From: Diatrype stigma
Taxonomy: Eukaryota; Ascomycota; Sordariomycetes; Xylariales; Diatrypaceae
Assembly (NCBI GenBank): GCA_022225965.2
Contig: JAKJXP020000015.1
Coordinates: 434,001 to 498,000, forward strand
Reading direction: 5' to 3'
DNA: 64,000 nt
Position numbers and translations under genes: made by a program. Within the stretch, counting starts at the first letter, position 1; every line of letters starts with the position of its first letter. Under the pieces are notes generated by a model. It searched no databases and was not told the DNA's origin. It saw only the letters and a program-made list of their open reading frames with translations. Below, one piece after another: positions 1 through 11,582 of this stretch.

Positions 1-291
1 GAGCCCACCCTGTTCTGCAAGGACCTATGGTGGGCCGGCTTCAACCGCATTGCTGTCGTGCCTAGTATCAACGTCGAGTACTCGAATGCCGGGTCGAAAG
101 CCGTCAAGAAGCAGTTCGGGTACACGTCGCAATGGACAACGGCGACAACGACGAACGACGACGGCAGCGACAACGACGGAGGGGCCGAGCTGATACAGTG
201 GAGAGACCAGCCGCCAGATAAGCTCTGGTGCGTGAACATCCCCGTCTGGCAGGATCAGACCTACAGGCCGTGGAACGAGACCTTGGTATGA
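1..291 (+). CDS. C-terminal fragment of a CMT1-like glycosyltransferase (GT69), 5' end outside the window
   Basis: The frame is open from the first base to a TGA at 289-291, giving 96 residues. The segment LFCKDLWWAGFNRIAVVPS, followed by VEYS, a charged linker and a tail with QTYRPWNE, resembles the C-terminus of the fungal alpha-1,3-mannosyltransferase CMT1/CAP59 family, Golgi type II membrane enzymes that act on cell-wall or capsular glycans. That family assignment comes from pattern memory of this region only, because the catalytic part lies upstream of the window. The DG-rich stretch in the linker is low complexity. It could also be another glycosyltransferase with a similar tail. Confidence 0.6.
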   Translation, partial: EPTLFCKDLWWAGFNRIAVVPSINVEYSNAGSKAVKKQFGYTSQWTTATTTNDDGSDNDGGAELIQWRDQPPDKLWCVNIPVWQDQTYRPWNETLV

Positions 292-2093
292 TATATGGAC
301 GGATGGCTGGGTGAGTTTCTATTGTATATTGATGAGAATGAAGAGATACCCCGGATATATTTGGACATTTAGCAGAATATTTCAAGGCCACACATGATGT
401 TATAATATTCATGTTCCGCTGTTCGAGGCTATCGTCGCTTCATTTGATAGTATTGCATAGGCGTGATAGTGACCTGCTATACCTACCTTACCTACCTATC
501 ACTGCCGAGTCAGAGTGTGTGGATTTAAGACCGATGACAGCGTTGCTCATGTACCTGAGGCAAGGTTCCCTATCCTCTATCGATCGACTCTTACCACACT
601 GACGCGGACTTAACCTCGTTGCCACTGACTGGCAAAGTTCGAGCTGCCCGCGCTCTATGCTAGTTGGAAGATTAACATTATATAGTCGGTAAGATGCTCA
701 CGAGCCTTCTGCTCGATGCCGACCCTACGAGCTCTGTCAGGATATCAGATGAGTTTCCTGGAATTGGACTTCATCTCCATGACGCCCCTTTACCTTCGTC
801 GGTGTTTCTTTGACTCTCTATCATCATGTACACTCCACAGTGTCATCTTGGTATATTGGGCTCCCCACGATTCTTGTCGTACGCCATGAGAATCTGTCCA
901 CCAACAAACCCTGATCTCACCTGGCGACATCCAAACCCCGCGATACTAAGTACTTGTTTTGGGGTTTGACCAAAAAAATATCTTGCCTGGTCCAGGGATC
1001 GAACCTGGGTCTTCTTTTTCTTGCCATTTGTTTCTTCCCTTCTTGTGGAGGTGTCGCACAGGGCGGAAGAATTACCCGTTTTGCGGTGTACAAGTTAGAC
1101 ATCCACAAGGAATCGAACCCAAGGCCTTCACTTTTTGTGTTGACCGTCTGTTTTTTGGGCAGAATCTTTGACGTGCTAACCACTACACCAACCTGGCATT
1201 GAATGTTAGTAGACTGATCTCTTGTTTGCACTTTTATAACCCGCGCCAGGCCGAGTCGACTAATCGCTAAGTCATGGATGATTATTCGAGGTCATACCTT
1301 GGATTTAAAGGTAGTACCCGACGAATTGGTCAGGCTCGAGAGCTATGACAGGGGATTTCGTTCTTCGCCTGGTCTACTGTCTTAGGATGCCCCCTACGCA
1401 TTTCTAGATACACTCGCTCGCTTCTCACTCATATCAATGTGGCAGTCTCCTATCCCCCCCCGTTTCCCGTCTCTCTACCCTGGCGGCCCTGGCAACGAAG
1501 CCTACCTTGTTATGTATGATCGCGGGGTAATTGGATGCAATTCGTTGTCGCCACTGCCGAAGGGCCCCCAAACTATGCAGAAAGGCATTGGTGGGAACAC
1601 CGAAGCACAACGCCCTTTGCATAGCCCCCGACGCGGGATCTTGAGCTCGTGAACTCTATTAAATACTATCCAGTCAAATACCTACCTAGTCTACTGACAT
1701 CTGCATTTTCAGGGCCACCTGCCCTGCCGATGCTACTATTAGCCTTTTCTTGGCCCCTTTTCCCCCATTCATTCACAAAGTCGGGGTGCAGTGCATACTG
1801 CGGCCTGAAAAGGGCTGAGGCCGCTGACACCCAATGCTTCACATATGCAGTGTACTAGTATCAGTACACAGCCTGATCCCTAGCTGTGAGCAGACCGCAG
1901 CCTTGTTATATAATGGGTTCGAAGAGCTTTCCCTATATAAGTTCCCGAAGGGATATCACAATCGGCAGGTCTTGACTGAGTGTCAAGCCCACACTACAAA
2001 TATACTACATCGTTGCATAGGTCAGTTATACCCTTTGTCCTTCCCCCTTAGCCACATTGGACAGGCCTTTCCTTGGTGAATTAGGGATGAGCA
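292..2093. other. Long intergenic region
   Basis: No coding exon with family resemblance is visible on either strand, and the open frames are short and of random composition. It contains the degenerate tRNA-like element at 985-1197 and a short TACC-type repeat near 480-500. The right end should hold the promoter of the rhodopsin-fold gene. Confidence 0.7.
985..1197 (-). repeat. Degenerate tRNA-like Pol III element (SINE-like or tRNA relic)
   Basis: On the minus strand it opens with GCCAGGT and a good A-box (TGGTGTAGTGGTTAGCA) that forms a D-arm (GTGT/GCAC). It ends with a perfect T-arm (CCAGG-TTCGATC-CCTGG, 992-1008) and ACCAGGC, which pairs with the 5' end at 6 of 7 positions. A T7 run (972-978) follows as a Pol III-type stop. 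A second, worn B-box (GGGTTCGATTCC) sits in the middle at about 1108-1120. The total of 213 nt is far too long for a tRNA, and no anticodon stem can be drawn even if an intron is allowed. I read it as a tRNA-derived SINE-like copy or a tRNA relic with an insertion. Confidence 0.5.
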
Positions 2094-3617
2094 ATGTCGA
2101 ATCTTGACTTCTCCTCTATCCCCTCAAGCGAACTCGACGATGCCCTCGATAGACCGGCGTTGCCGCCGCCGGAGGGTATCGTGCCCAACTTCGACAATCC
2201 TCCGAACGAGAGTGCCATGGCGCTAGGGGCTCTCTTCACTTGCCTGAGCCTGGCGACGATGTTTCTGCTCCTCCGCTTTTACGTGCGGCTGTTTGTGGTG
2301 AAGAGGACGCATCTAGGTGATTGTAAGTGACGCTTAATATTGAGTACTGGGGTATAGCTCTAATGCTTCTTATTAGTTTTGATAATACCAGCATATGTGA
2401 GTTAGCTGATGGTCTTCATTGATGTAGACTTCTATGCCGTATCCGCTAGGGTTCGCCGCTGATCTGAGGGGATTAGGCATTATTCGTGATGGTGGCAACA
2501 GGGTCACTGCGCCGGATTCTCTCCGGGCCCGGTATCTTCATCCATCAATGGAACATCCGTGCAGGAGATATGTCCGATTATCTTTATGTACGCACGCACG
2601 CACACTCCTTGCATAGTGATTAGTCTCTTTCCGTTCGATCGTTCGTTCATTCGCAGTATCCATCCTGACCTCAAACCATTCTTGGCAGATCTGCTTCATC
2701 GGGACCTCGTTCTACGGGGTGGCGATGCTGCTGATGAAATGGGCCATCCTCTGGGAGTGGATCCAGGTCTTCGTGCCCCTGCCGCGGCGCGACGCCTTCT
2801 ACTGGGCCTGTCAGGCTATCATCGCCGTCAATATCGTCTTCTACGTCGCGGCCATCGTCCTGACCAACGTGGCCTGCACCCCGTACCGGCGGAACTGGGA
2901 TAAGACGGTACCGGGCGCCTGCCTTGACGTCAAGATCATCAACCTCTCGACCGCCGTCATCAATTTTGTCATCGACGTGAGCATCCTAGCCCTCCCGCAG
3001 AAGGCCATCTGGGGCCTGCAGATGTCGACCAGGAGGCGCGTTGGCTTCTCCGTCATTTTCGCCATAGGTCTGATGTAGGTCCAGAATACCACTTCTCAGA
3101 CAGTCCTTGACTGATAGCTAGCGGCAAGGAGGATTTAACTGACGATTGCAGGACGTGCATCAGCGCAGCATGTCGGATCCAGGCAGCGTCTCGATGGCTC
3201 CAGTCAGACGATATGACATACCATTACTCGTCGGTGGCGCTCTGGGCCAGCGCTGAGCTGGCCTGCGGTATCCTGGTTTTCTCTGTACCAGCCATTCCCA
3301 AGGCCTTCGCAGGTACCAAGATGCCCAGCTGGCTTTCGTCGCTGAGCTCCTGGCTATCCTCGTTCGCCCGAGATCGAAATAGAAGACTTAGGAGGGACAC
3401 CTGGTCGAGTTCTACTGCCACCTCGAGGCCCGCATATTACCAGAATATCGAGGAAGGCAACCAGATGGTCGGCCTCGGTCCGCTCGGGAACGTTGAGAAT
3501 GCAAAAGTCCTACATGATGATTCGGCTGGCTACAAATATGAGTATGCCCTTCCTACCCTGAGTTTCACTGAACTCGAAATTTGCGAGCCTAACCGCCCCG
3601 GGCCCTACTCGGAATAA
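2094..3617 (+). CDS. PTH11/SAT4-type rhodopsin-domain integral membrane protein
   Basis: Five exons (2094-2322, 2377-2396, 2477-2587, 2689-3074, 3152-3617) join in frame to 403 residues. The protein has an N-terminal extracellular stretch, then multiple hydrophobic segments beginning at about residue 42. It carries family hallmarks: LGDFLIIPAY after TM1, a TPYRRNWDKTVPG region, INFVIDVSILALP, and GILVFSVPAIPKAF in the last membrane segment, before a hydrophilic tail of about 100 residues. There is no CFEM domain. Fungal proteins of this family are G-protein-coupled-receptor-like surface sensors (PTH11 in Magnaporthe), but most are uncharacterised and the ligand is unknown. The 20-nt second exon is short but keeps the frame and adds the expected TM2 residues. 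Confidence 0.85.
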
Positions 3618-4561
3618 GAGAGTATGAATCAGTCACCCTTGAGGACAAGTTGATGAAATCGGTCACAAGAGGTTTATATATGATGGGTGGATATATACGT
3701 TTAGTGTATTTAGTTGATAATGCTATGATGCTAAGGAGGATAAAGGCGATGCGTTTTCGAACTGTCACTGTACCTGAGAAACAGCCATCAATCTGCATAG
3801 AATATGCAAGCAGACTGCGCGCATCAACTCAGTCTAGACTGCAGTGTCTCGAGGATTAGAGCCAGAGAAGCGGACTGGCCTCGTTTAATAATACGCGCAT
3901 TTACTCATAATGCGGTCGGAATGATATGTAGATCTCAAAATGAAACGGCGTCGAGACGGAAGAAAAGCTCGACGTCGAGATTAACGACGGATCCTTCTTT
4001 CCCAAGAATGTTTGCTCTCGAGCTCCCCACACGACCAAAGCCGCTATGACCTTGCGCAGCGCTCATTCGTATCGAACGCCAGCGGCCGGGGAGCTCGTCT
4101 ATCTTGAGGAAAAGAAGAAGAGAAGGGAAGGAAGAAGGCGTCGTGAATTTTTATGGCGCGGGTTTTCTCTGGTGGGCTCAACTAAGCACAGACCACATTT
4201 AAACTACGCTCGAGTTGACTTATTATCTTCACGTGATTTTGATCTAAGCTTTAACCTTGAGCCGTCGAATCCAAGCCACAAGTAATCGCATCGACTCTGA
4301 TTGGTTCCGCTATACCGAGGCCAATTGCCAGTCCTCGATTTGCTCCTCCGACCCGCTCTTTCAATTCAGTTACCTCTTCGGCTCTTCCTATTCAATATTC
4401 TATGAGCGCATCGACAACCTAAGACCTCCATCCGTTTTATTGTTAGCCCTATACAGCTGTCAAATGGCAGATGAAATAGCTCCCAATTAACAGCCATCGA
4501 CAACAGCTCAACCAATCCATCTCCTCACCGGTCGGCGGAATATAACGAGTAGCGATCCATC
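3618..4561. other. Intergenic region with purine-rich tract upstream of SDHC
   Basis: No gene is seen. A GA-rich tract at about 4106-4138 lies 425-455 bases upstream of the SDHC start, a common feature of fungal housekeeping promoters. Confidence 0.6.
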
Positions 4562-5486
4562 ATGAACGCCCAGAGAGTAGGCCTTCGGGCCGTGCGCCAG
4601 GGTGAGCAACTTCCCGAGGGGCCGTTGATCACGACTCCCATCCCGCCCGGTCCCCGACCCGATAGCGATTCTAGCGATGAAGATATTGAGCGGCATGATT
4701 ATATTAGAGTAGAATACAACAATACTAATGCGAAGTCTATAGTTGCAACCAAGAACAGCACCTTCTTCTCCCACAACCTGCCCCGTCTAGCCCTCGCGCC
4801 TAACGCCGTCAACCAGCAAGTCCGGTATGTCCCATGATATAGCTCCGTCTATCCCATTCGCCAGGTCGTCTATATGGTTATCTATATATGAACAAGAATG
4901 TTTCAAAAATACAGCAACATGCAACATGCAATGCGGCCCCAGCCCATCCTTCCGCTTCCGCTATGCACGCTCCAAACAAAGCCTCGCTCACAAAACCACT
5001 CCCAAATAAAATCCAAAGACTAACCATCACCCGCTATACAGAGGCGCCGCAACCCAAAAATTGTCCGAAGACGATGCGCAATCGCTACTGGCCTCGCAGC
5101 GGCTCCAGCGGCCCGTGAGCCCGCACATCACGACGTACGACTACACGCAGATCTGGCTGGGAGCGTCGATCTGGACGCGGTTCACGGGGATGATGATGAC
5201 GGGATCGCTGTACGCCTACTCGCTGGCGTACCTGGCGGCGCCCCTGGCCGGCTGGCACCTGGAGTCGGCGACGCTGGCCGCGTCGGCCGCCACGCTCCCC
5301 GTCGCCGTGAAGGTCGTCGGCAAGTTCCTGATCGCCTGGCCCGTCCTCTTCCACTCGTTCAACGGCACGCGCCACCTCGTTTGGGATCTGGCCATCGGCT
5401 ACAAGAAGAGCACTATCAAGAAGGGCGGCTGGGTCCTCTGGGCCGCCAGTCTGGTTAGCGCCCTCGGCCTTACGTTCTTGTACTGA
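4562..5486 (+). CDS. SDH3: Succinate dehydrogenase cytochrome b560 subunit (SDHC), mitochondrial
   Basis: Three exons (4562-4601, 4743-4824, 5042-5486) give 188 residues. Intron 1 has a textbook TACTAAT branch site about 20 nt before its AG. The first 40 or so residues are basic and hydroxylated, as in a mitochondrial presequence. The mature part starts near KLSEDDAQSLLASQRLQRPVSPH and has three membrane helices. The signature HSFNGTRHLVWD (about residues 145-156) contains the haem b ligand region. It anchors complex II in the inner membrane and forms part of the ubiquinone site. The reading frame also stays open through intron 1, so a naive ORF caller would include a false acidic insert. Confidence 0.95.
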
Positions 5487-7063
5487 GTTTGCTGGGTCCG
5501 AGTGTAGGGTTTGAGCTTGATTCCGTGTGTGAGCCCGAGTGGAGGAGGGGCGCGAGGCTGCCGTAGCTGGAGACGCTTGTCTGCGTCTGAGTCTGCGGGG
5601 TTGAGAGAAGGTATAAGGGCACCTTCTTGTTGGTGCTGATGTTCTTCGGCGGTTGTGGAGGCCGTGCATGCGGGTCTCCGCCGTGGTAGCAGCGCACGCA
5701 AGGGCATATCGGGACGGAGTTCGTGCTCGACTGCGGGTGGGGAGCGTCTAGTTGTTCGCGCCACCACTTCCGCACGCCCGAGAGCGGCTTCTTGGTCTGT
5801 GTTTGTGTTTGTGACTGCGTCTTCATCTTATGGACGTGTGTGACGGATGATGAGAATCAAACGAAAGACAACAATTCGGCATGCTAGACGCTGATTCAGT
5901 GAGGGAAATGCATGTACTACTTGTATACAATAAATAAATAAAAAGCAAACAAACAGAAGCAATCACTAGTCCTACGGAGGTATTTATATCAGTTATATCC
6001 CTCCATCCGTCCATACAAATTCTTCTATTCCCTTGATCGATTCGGGTAGTTTCGTAGTCTAGTTCTCTGTCAGGGACAAGCCCCACAGATAGCCGCAGCC
6101 ACTGTACCGTTGGAATTCCTAGATCGCCACACCCTCCAGTTTTTACTATGGCGCCACACTAACTAAAATATTCCTCCCAGGAGTTAACTCGGCATGTGAG
6201 CTTTTGCCCGTTGTTGTGGTGTGATTGGAAGTTTTCTACATGGGGGTGACTACCGGACTGGCTAGCTACGTGATGCAATATCTGTCCCTATATTTATTAT
6301 TTCGCAGTTGCATGGGTATTATTCTAGATTTTGCAAAGACCCTTTTATTTCCTATCAAAGCTGATGCCATCCGCTGTTGGTCAGACGACCGTGGGCTGCT
6401 GATGGGTTGGTTTCGTATCACGAGATGGTGGTCAAGTGGAACAAATCTCTACCATAATGTATGTACCAGTATCTGGTAGCACACCGCAAGCAGCATAGAA
6501 CATACTTGTGTAGGAGGTAAAATGCAGATTAGGTATGCAGATTACGTATCCATGTGAAAGGGAATATGATCTACCGCTGCACATCGTCTATAAAAACAAC
6601 ATCAGACCAAACGCATGACTAGGATCTTCCCCTTTTCTGAAGGCTCATCTGAGATCTGCCTCCACGCCAAAACCAAATGCCTTCGCCAGCCAACCTGCCC
6701 GCCTAGACATGCATGCATACAATGATCGCCACGCAGCAAGATACAAATGCAGGAACCCAGAACCCACAAACGCCGTTCGCCTCCTTTGGGGGTATTTATC
6801 CCATGACCAATTCGCCGGAACGCCTTCGCAAATGCAGTTTCTTCCCCTGCTTGCAAGTTAGCTCGGTACGCACAAATACTCTGATTTGAACATCTACTTA
6901 CACAAATCAACCAACGCTATTTTCTCGATGTCAAGGCCTAGATCTTGTAGGATATACAACCATGTCGTTGACATGTTCTTCTGAGGATGTTTGGTTAGCT
7001 CCCAGTACATTTGGTAGCCAGGGGACCTCGGGTAGAACTTACCGGTCTAGTGGGATGCAATCG
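5487..7063. other. Convergent intergenic region
   Basis: It lies between the 3' ends of SDHC and TAF6. Small frames, including a 102-codon one near 6602-6910 on the minus strand, show no family resemblance. Nothing else is recognised. Confidence 0.65.
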
Positions 7064-8591
7064 CTACTGAAAGCTTCTAGCCTCCAGCACCGTCTGGTTC
7101 AATCGCCGGTCACCGAGGCGAACAATCCGCTCCCCAATGATTTCACCAACGAAAGCCTTGATTTCCCGGGCCTCGCGCTCGCTCACGTCGCCGTCCCCAT
7201 TGATGCCGTTATGCATGGGCATGTCATCGCCTGACAGTGACTTGACGGCCTTGAGGATAGCGCCGATTAAGACCTCAAACTCGGTTGCATCACCGCCCTT
7301 CTCCCGTAATGGGCCCAGCATGGACGCCTCGAAGTCCTTTAGGTTGGGTAGTACCAGGACGCGGATCGCCTCGGGCCCGCCGGCTGCTAGCACACCACTG
7401 ATAGCGCCGTACCAGACACAAGGTGGCGCCATAGGGTCGAGGAAGTGCTTCAGGCAGGAGCGCGTGAGCTTAGGTCGGAGGGTCTTGTTGCTAGAGGAGT
7501 ATTTCTTGGCGATCTGGCCAATGAGGCTGGCTGCCAGTTCTCTGAGTCTGTACTGATCTTGGATGGCATCTGTACCGTCTCCCGGACCCAGTTTACGACC
7601 CATCAGGCAGGTGAGTACCGGAACGGACAGTGAAGAGGCGTAGGGGTCGAGGAAAAGTTGTGGGTTTGTGATCAAGGCACCGGTGAGCTCCATCATCTGG
7701 CGCAGGACGAAGACGTCGTCAATGTGGTGTGTGACTTCATGGCTGATAAAGCTGACGAAGTACGGCACGAGTTGGTGGATGCCGGGATCGCCGCTGACGG
7801 ATTCGAGCGCTGCTTCTCTCAATCGCTGCACCTCTGGATCCGGTGTGTCATCTAACAGTGCCGCCTGGATCTTTTCAAAGTACAGCGTAAGCTCTTTGCT
7901 GATGATATGCTTGACGGCGGGCTTCAAGGTGGCATTTTCGTGGCCCGCAAGAGCAGCAAGTGCGGGGTTGCCACCAGGGCCTTTAGGAAGTAGATCTTGG
8001 CCTCGCGACTCTGTGGTTGATGGGTTCTGAGGAATGGATGGTTGAACGCCTTCAACGGCAAGCCAGTGTGCTGTAGATAGATTCAGTTAGCAAGCCGTCT
8101 TCATCGCCCCTTCTCGCCTGCGTAGAATGGCTATTCTTACCCGTGAAACTTATGTCTCTCGGAACCTTGGGCAACGGAGCGTTGATCAGCTTCTCGAAAT
8201 CCACCTCTTCGTCCTCAATGTAGAATAGCGGCTGTCCGGGCCCCAAGCTCGCCTCTCCATATCGCAGCGGTCTCGTGGATTCGTACCCGTAGAGCGGTTC
8301 CACATCTAAGACTTTGAGCGCGTGAGAGATATCCTGTACCGTCATGGTAGTACGCTTGGCGGCACGCATGAATCGTAGAGCTTCAACGATAACCTGACCG
8401 ATACGGTACTCGACGTCCTGGGCTAAGGTGCGCAAGGCCTCGTCGCCTAGACTGCCGATCCCCACGGATTCGGCTACGTCTTTGACATTGTCCGGGTTCC
8501 ATAGCAATCGAGTCTCGCCGGCGCCCGCTCTGGCGTTGCTGGAATCTCCGGCCGAAGCTCGAGCGTCGCGCGCGGCTGACGTCGCCATCAT
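7064..8591 (-). CDS. TAF6: TFIID subunit TAF6
   Basis: Two exons (8591-8141 and 8070-7064) give 485 residues. The N-terminal histone fold (about residues 29-97: [17 protein letters not shown] through [16 protein letters not shown]) pairs with TAF9 in TFIID and SAGA. The [13 protein letters not shown] motif spans the 70-nt intron exactly, which fixes the splice sites. The C-terminal half is the helical HEAT-repeat domain (about residues 210-480), including SCLKHFLDP and [21 protein letters not shown]. The start is placed at the first of two consecutive ATG codons; the frame is open for another 42 codons upstream to 8717, but that extension looks like untranslated sequence. TAF5 of the same complex lies about 28 kb away. 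Confidence 0.95.
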
Positions 8592-8977
8592 TAGAGGTGG
8601 ATGATTGAGTGATTGTTTCGGAGATGGCGGTATCGGACGCGGGCGATTGTTTCTGACGAATTGATGGGCGATACGCGATGGAATAGATGAGAAATGAAGG
8701 TATCCGCAATGTGTCAACTCTGCTCGAAGTTGTTGAAGGAAGGGAAAGTGAAGCTGATGGATGCGGGAAGTTGAATTGATTTAGTCGAAGCCGCGTCTAA
8801 GCTTCGAGGAAGCTGCCGTTGTGCGTATTGCAACCAACCCCAATTACCTAATTATCACTGATCCAGCTGAGTATTAAGTCCTTAGGGTTTCTGTTGCAAT
8901 TGTTGATTAAAGGAAAGGAAAAGAAGGAAAGGAAACAGAAGGTTTCCTGACCTGTATCTAAATACAATACAGTTGCA

Positions 8978-9004
8978 GAAGTGAATTCCTTAGGAATTCA
9001 CTTC
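8978..9004. repeat. Perfect 12-bp inverted repeat with 3-nt loop
   Basis: GAAGTGAATTCC, loop TTA, then its exact reverse complement. It lies about 390 bp upstream of the TAF6 start. It could be a hairpin, a palindromic binding site or a worn transposon end. Confidence 0.8.
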
Positions 9005-9021
9005 CTATTATCTAATCAGCC

Positions 9022-9043
9022 GAATGCCTTAGCTTTGGCATTC
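9022..9043. repeat. 7-bp inverted repeat with 8-nt loop
   Basis: GAATGCC and GGCATTC flank TTAGCTTT. It lies 17 bp after the larger palindrome, and the motif GCCTTAG recurs nearby. Confidence 0.6.
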
Positions 9044-10064
9044 ACTGCCTTAGGGATCCACACCGTCATTAGTGGGACAGCAAGATCCGGTATAGCAATT
9101 ACATCTTGTTATACACTTAGTCTGCATTAGTGTATGCGTATATCACTGATATCACTGATGTGAGCTTGGAGCCCCAGCAACTACAAGCCTATCCAGGAAG
9201 TGTACGTATCTTCCCACCTGTAATATGTGTATGTGTACCTTTCCGCAAAGCTCTGTCAAGTACCTGTGTTTCCTGGTAGACCGTGTGACGGCTGACCACC
9301 GTTCCCGAGCAGCCAGGGTCCATGCTCTGTATCTTACACCCCGCGACCCCGCCAACCCCCTATTCCAGATCCCAGAGATAACCAGCAGGCGATGGTTTCC
9401 TTCGGGACAGATTTGGCCAATGCACGGTTCTATCTTTGTTAGCCAGTCCTTGTCCGGCCTGTCTCTGCCTTCCAACGAAATCAACAAATCACGGAGGTGC
9501 CGACCCTGAGCCAAATGTGCACTGCATTGATGGAAGGAGGGGGATGCCCGGGATGAGACCGGAGTTGTTCTTAGGCGAGCCAATCTGTGCGGCGATCGGC
9601 TCTGGGAAGGAATCTACTGTTAGCTGTAGTCAACAGTTTGCTTCAGGATCTAATCGGAGAGGGGCAATGGAATCGTTAGCATGATTTGGAAGTCCCTTAA
9701 TCTACAACTTTGCTATCTGTATTCTGAGCTACTTCGTATTGTGTTGCACCGTGTCGGATATAACTGATCCAGACTCATGCGATTATCTACCTAGTGTGTC
9801 GTGGAAGCTGAAATTCTGTAGTATAATTGGCTAGGTACTTATATATATTGTTACTAGTTTCAAGAAGGCTCCGAACTAAATCGTGAAACGAAACAATCAA
9901 GGCCACCATCCGAAAGCTGGAGTTGTGGTAAATACTGTTGGGACGCATTACATGCATCATACGTTCGCCATGCTCGCCAAGTTCATAATTCAACGTTTGA
10001 CTTAGATGAGATGTTTGACACCTTGGTGCCTACTATAACAATGATTCTAGGACACATTACCCAA

Positions 10065-11582
10065 CTACGCCAGCACACTCGTGTAAGCTGAGCACAACAC
10101 ACCCTGTTTCCACACTCCTCGAAGATCCAGCGTTCGGTCGATGTTCTCGAGAGGGTTTCCTTCCACGAGGACCAGGTCCGCCCTAAGCCCCTCAGCAATC
10201 CGACCGCGATCTGGGAACCCAAGCCGCTTGGCTACCAAGGACGTGCCTGCTCTGAGGGCCTCGAGAGGAGTGAAGCCGCATTTGCGTACGAAGGTCGCCA
10301 GTTCCTGGTGAATCGTAGCGCCAAACGCAGTGCCGAGCGCAGGACCAGCGGAATCGGAGCCTCTGGGAAAGATACATCGTTATCAATCAGGCAGTTCTAC
10401 AAACTCGGCATGAAGATAGAAAAGGAAACAAAAGTTGAAGTTGAACTTGATGGTGATGAAAAGCTTACAAGATTATATCGATTCCGGCAGCCTTGAGCTG
10501 ACGAACACTTTCGTAGGCGTGCTCTGCGTTGGCTGACTCGTTCCCTAGACCCATGCATCGGCATAGTCGCTCCTGCGCTGCCTGGGGAAGAAGCTTTTGC
10601 ACGCGGGGATCATGGGCATAGGCTTCCTGTTCCTTCAACCCCTGCTTTGTGAGGCTCCCCATGGCCACCAGGGTCGGGTTGCAGTATCTTCGGATATTGC
10701 ATATTTGATCAGATCGAGGCTTAACACCATCCGTCACTCCATTCATTCGAGGTAAGGAAGGCACTTACGCGTTGTTTTTCTGGTAGGCCGCGATCAGCTC
10801 CTTTGTGGGCGTCTGGTCCATGAAGGTATGCGTCAATCCGTCGACGCCGGCCTCCAGCATGTCGATTGTTGCCCGGAGACTCGTAGCATGTGCCACCGCG
10901 ATCAGGCCATGAGCGTGAGCGGCCTCGACAATCTGCTTCTGGAGTTCCAGAGAGGGGACTGCAGGCTTCACGATCATGCCGTGACCATCCTCGTGCATAA
11001 GCTTGATGTAATCGACCTTGTCTCTTACCCGATCCTCGATGTAGGCCTCTACATCATCCCTGGTTTTGAGCTTCGGCCATGTGGCTATCTTGGCTTTGGT
11101 CTAGTTGGGATATGTTCAGTTAGGCCCCCATGAAATCGACAGGGAAAGGGACACATGGTTAGTATTACCTCTTCCGACTTATCATGGGCCGTGACGACTG
11201 CTTCTGGCCAACCGTCGGCAATAGTTGCTCCTTCGCTTGCCGTCTTGTAGTCAGCAGCGTCTGCATCTTCCGCACCTAGCTTCCTCAGGTTCGGGATGTT
11301 CTCCTTCTCGTTGTGCATATCGCAAACAGTTGTGACACCAAACTCGAGCGACTGCGTCAACGCTATGGCGCCATCCATATGGGTATGAATATGCGCATCA
11401 ATAATCCCCGGGATGAGGGTGTGCCCGGGCTTAAAGATGACCGTGGTCGACCCATTCGGCAAATCTAACGGCGTCGTAGACACTTTCTTGATAACGCCGT
11501 CTTCGACGAGTACGTCTCCTCGAGGGATCTCAGTCTCACCATCGAAGATGTGGACATCCTTGAATAACAGAGTCTGGGGCAT
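10065..11582 (-). CDS. Imidazolonepropionase-like metal-dependent amidohydrolase
   Basis: Four exons (11582-11169, 11100-10769, 10687-10469, 10362-10065) give 420 residues. It begins with the usual beta-sandwich strand (LLFKDVHIFDGETEIP) and then a TIM-barrel. Metal ligands are visible: HIHTH (H64, H66), K171 in DYIKLM (possible carboxylated lysine), H209 in AVAHATS, H229 in GLTHTFMD and D325 in LGSDSAGP. The C-terminus returns to the sandwich (RGRIAEGLRADLVLVEGNPLENI). The family hydrolyses cyclic or linear amides, including imidazolonepropionate, prolidase-type dipeptides and xenobiotics; the substrate cannot be read from sequence. No signal peptide is seen, so it is probably cytosolic. Confidence 0.9.

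Larger units (their letters stand above)
8592..10064. other. Intergenic region with purine tract and clustered inverted repeats
   Basis: The TAF6 promoter side holds a GA-rich tract at about 8910-8938, then two inverted repeats within 70 bp (8978-9004 and 9022-9043). The rest, up to the amidohydrolase stop, has no recognisable gene. Confidence 0.65.

Noticed and set aside
985..1197. Functional intron-containing tRNA gene
   Set aside because: One acceptor-stem mismatch, no possible anticodon stem and a second B-box inside; a relic or SINE is more likely.
4602..4742. Acidic insert (SDSSDEDIERHD) in SDHC
   Set aside because: The frame happens to be open, but canonical GTGAGC, TACTAAT and TATAG signals show it is intron 1.
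5085..5669. 194-codon minus-strand frame over SDHC
   Set aside because: Arg-rich shadow of the SDHC exon with no domain; the plus-strand protein is unambiguous.
6602..6910. 102-codon minus-strand frame between SDHC and TAF6
   Set aside because: No homology pattern, biased composition and no splice partners.
8592..8717. 42-codon N-terminal extension of TAF6
   Set aside because: In frame with an ATG at 8717 but unlike any TAF6 N-terminus; the double ATG at 8586-8591 is preferred.
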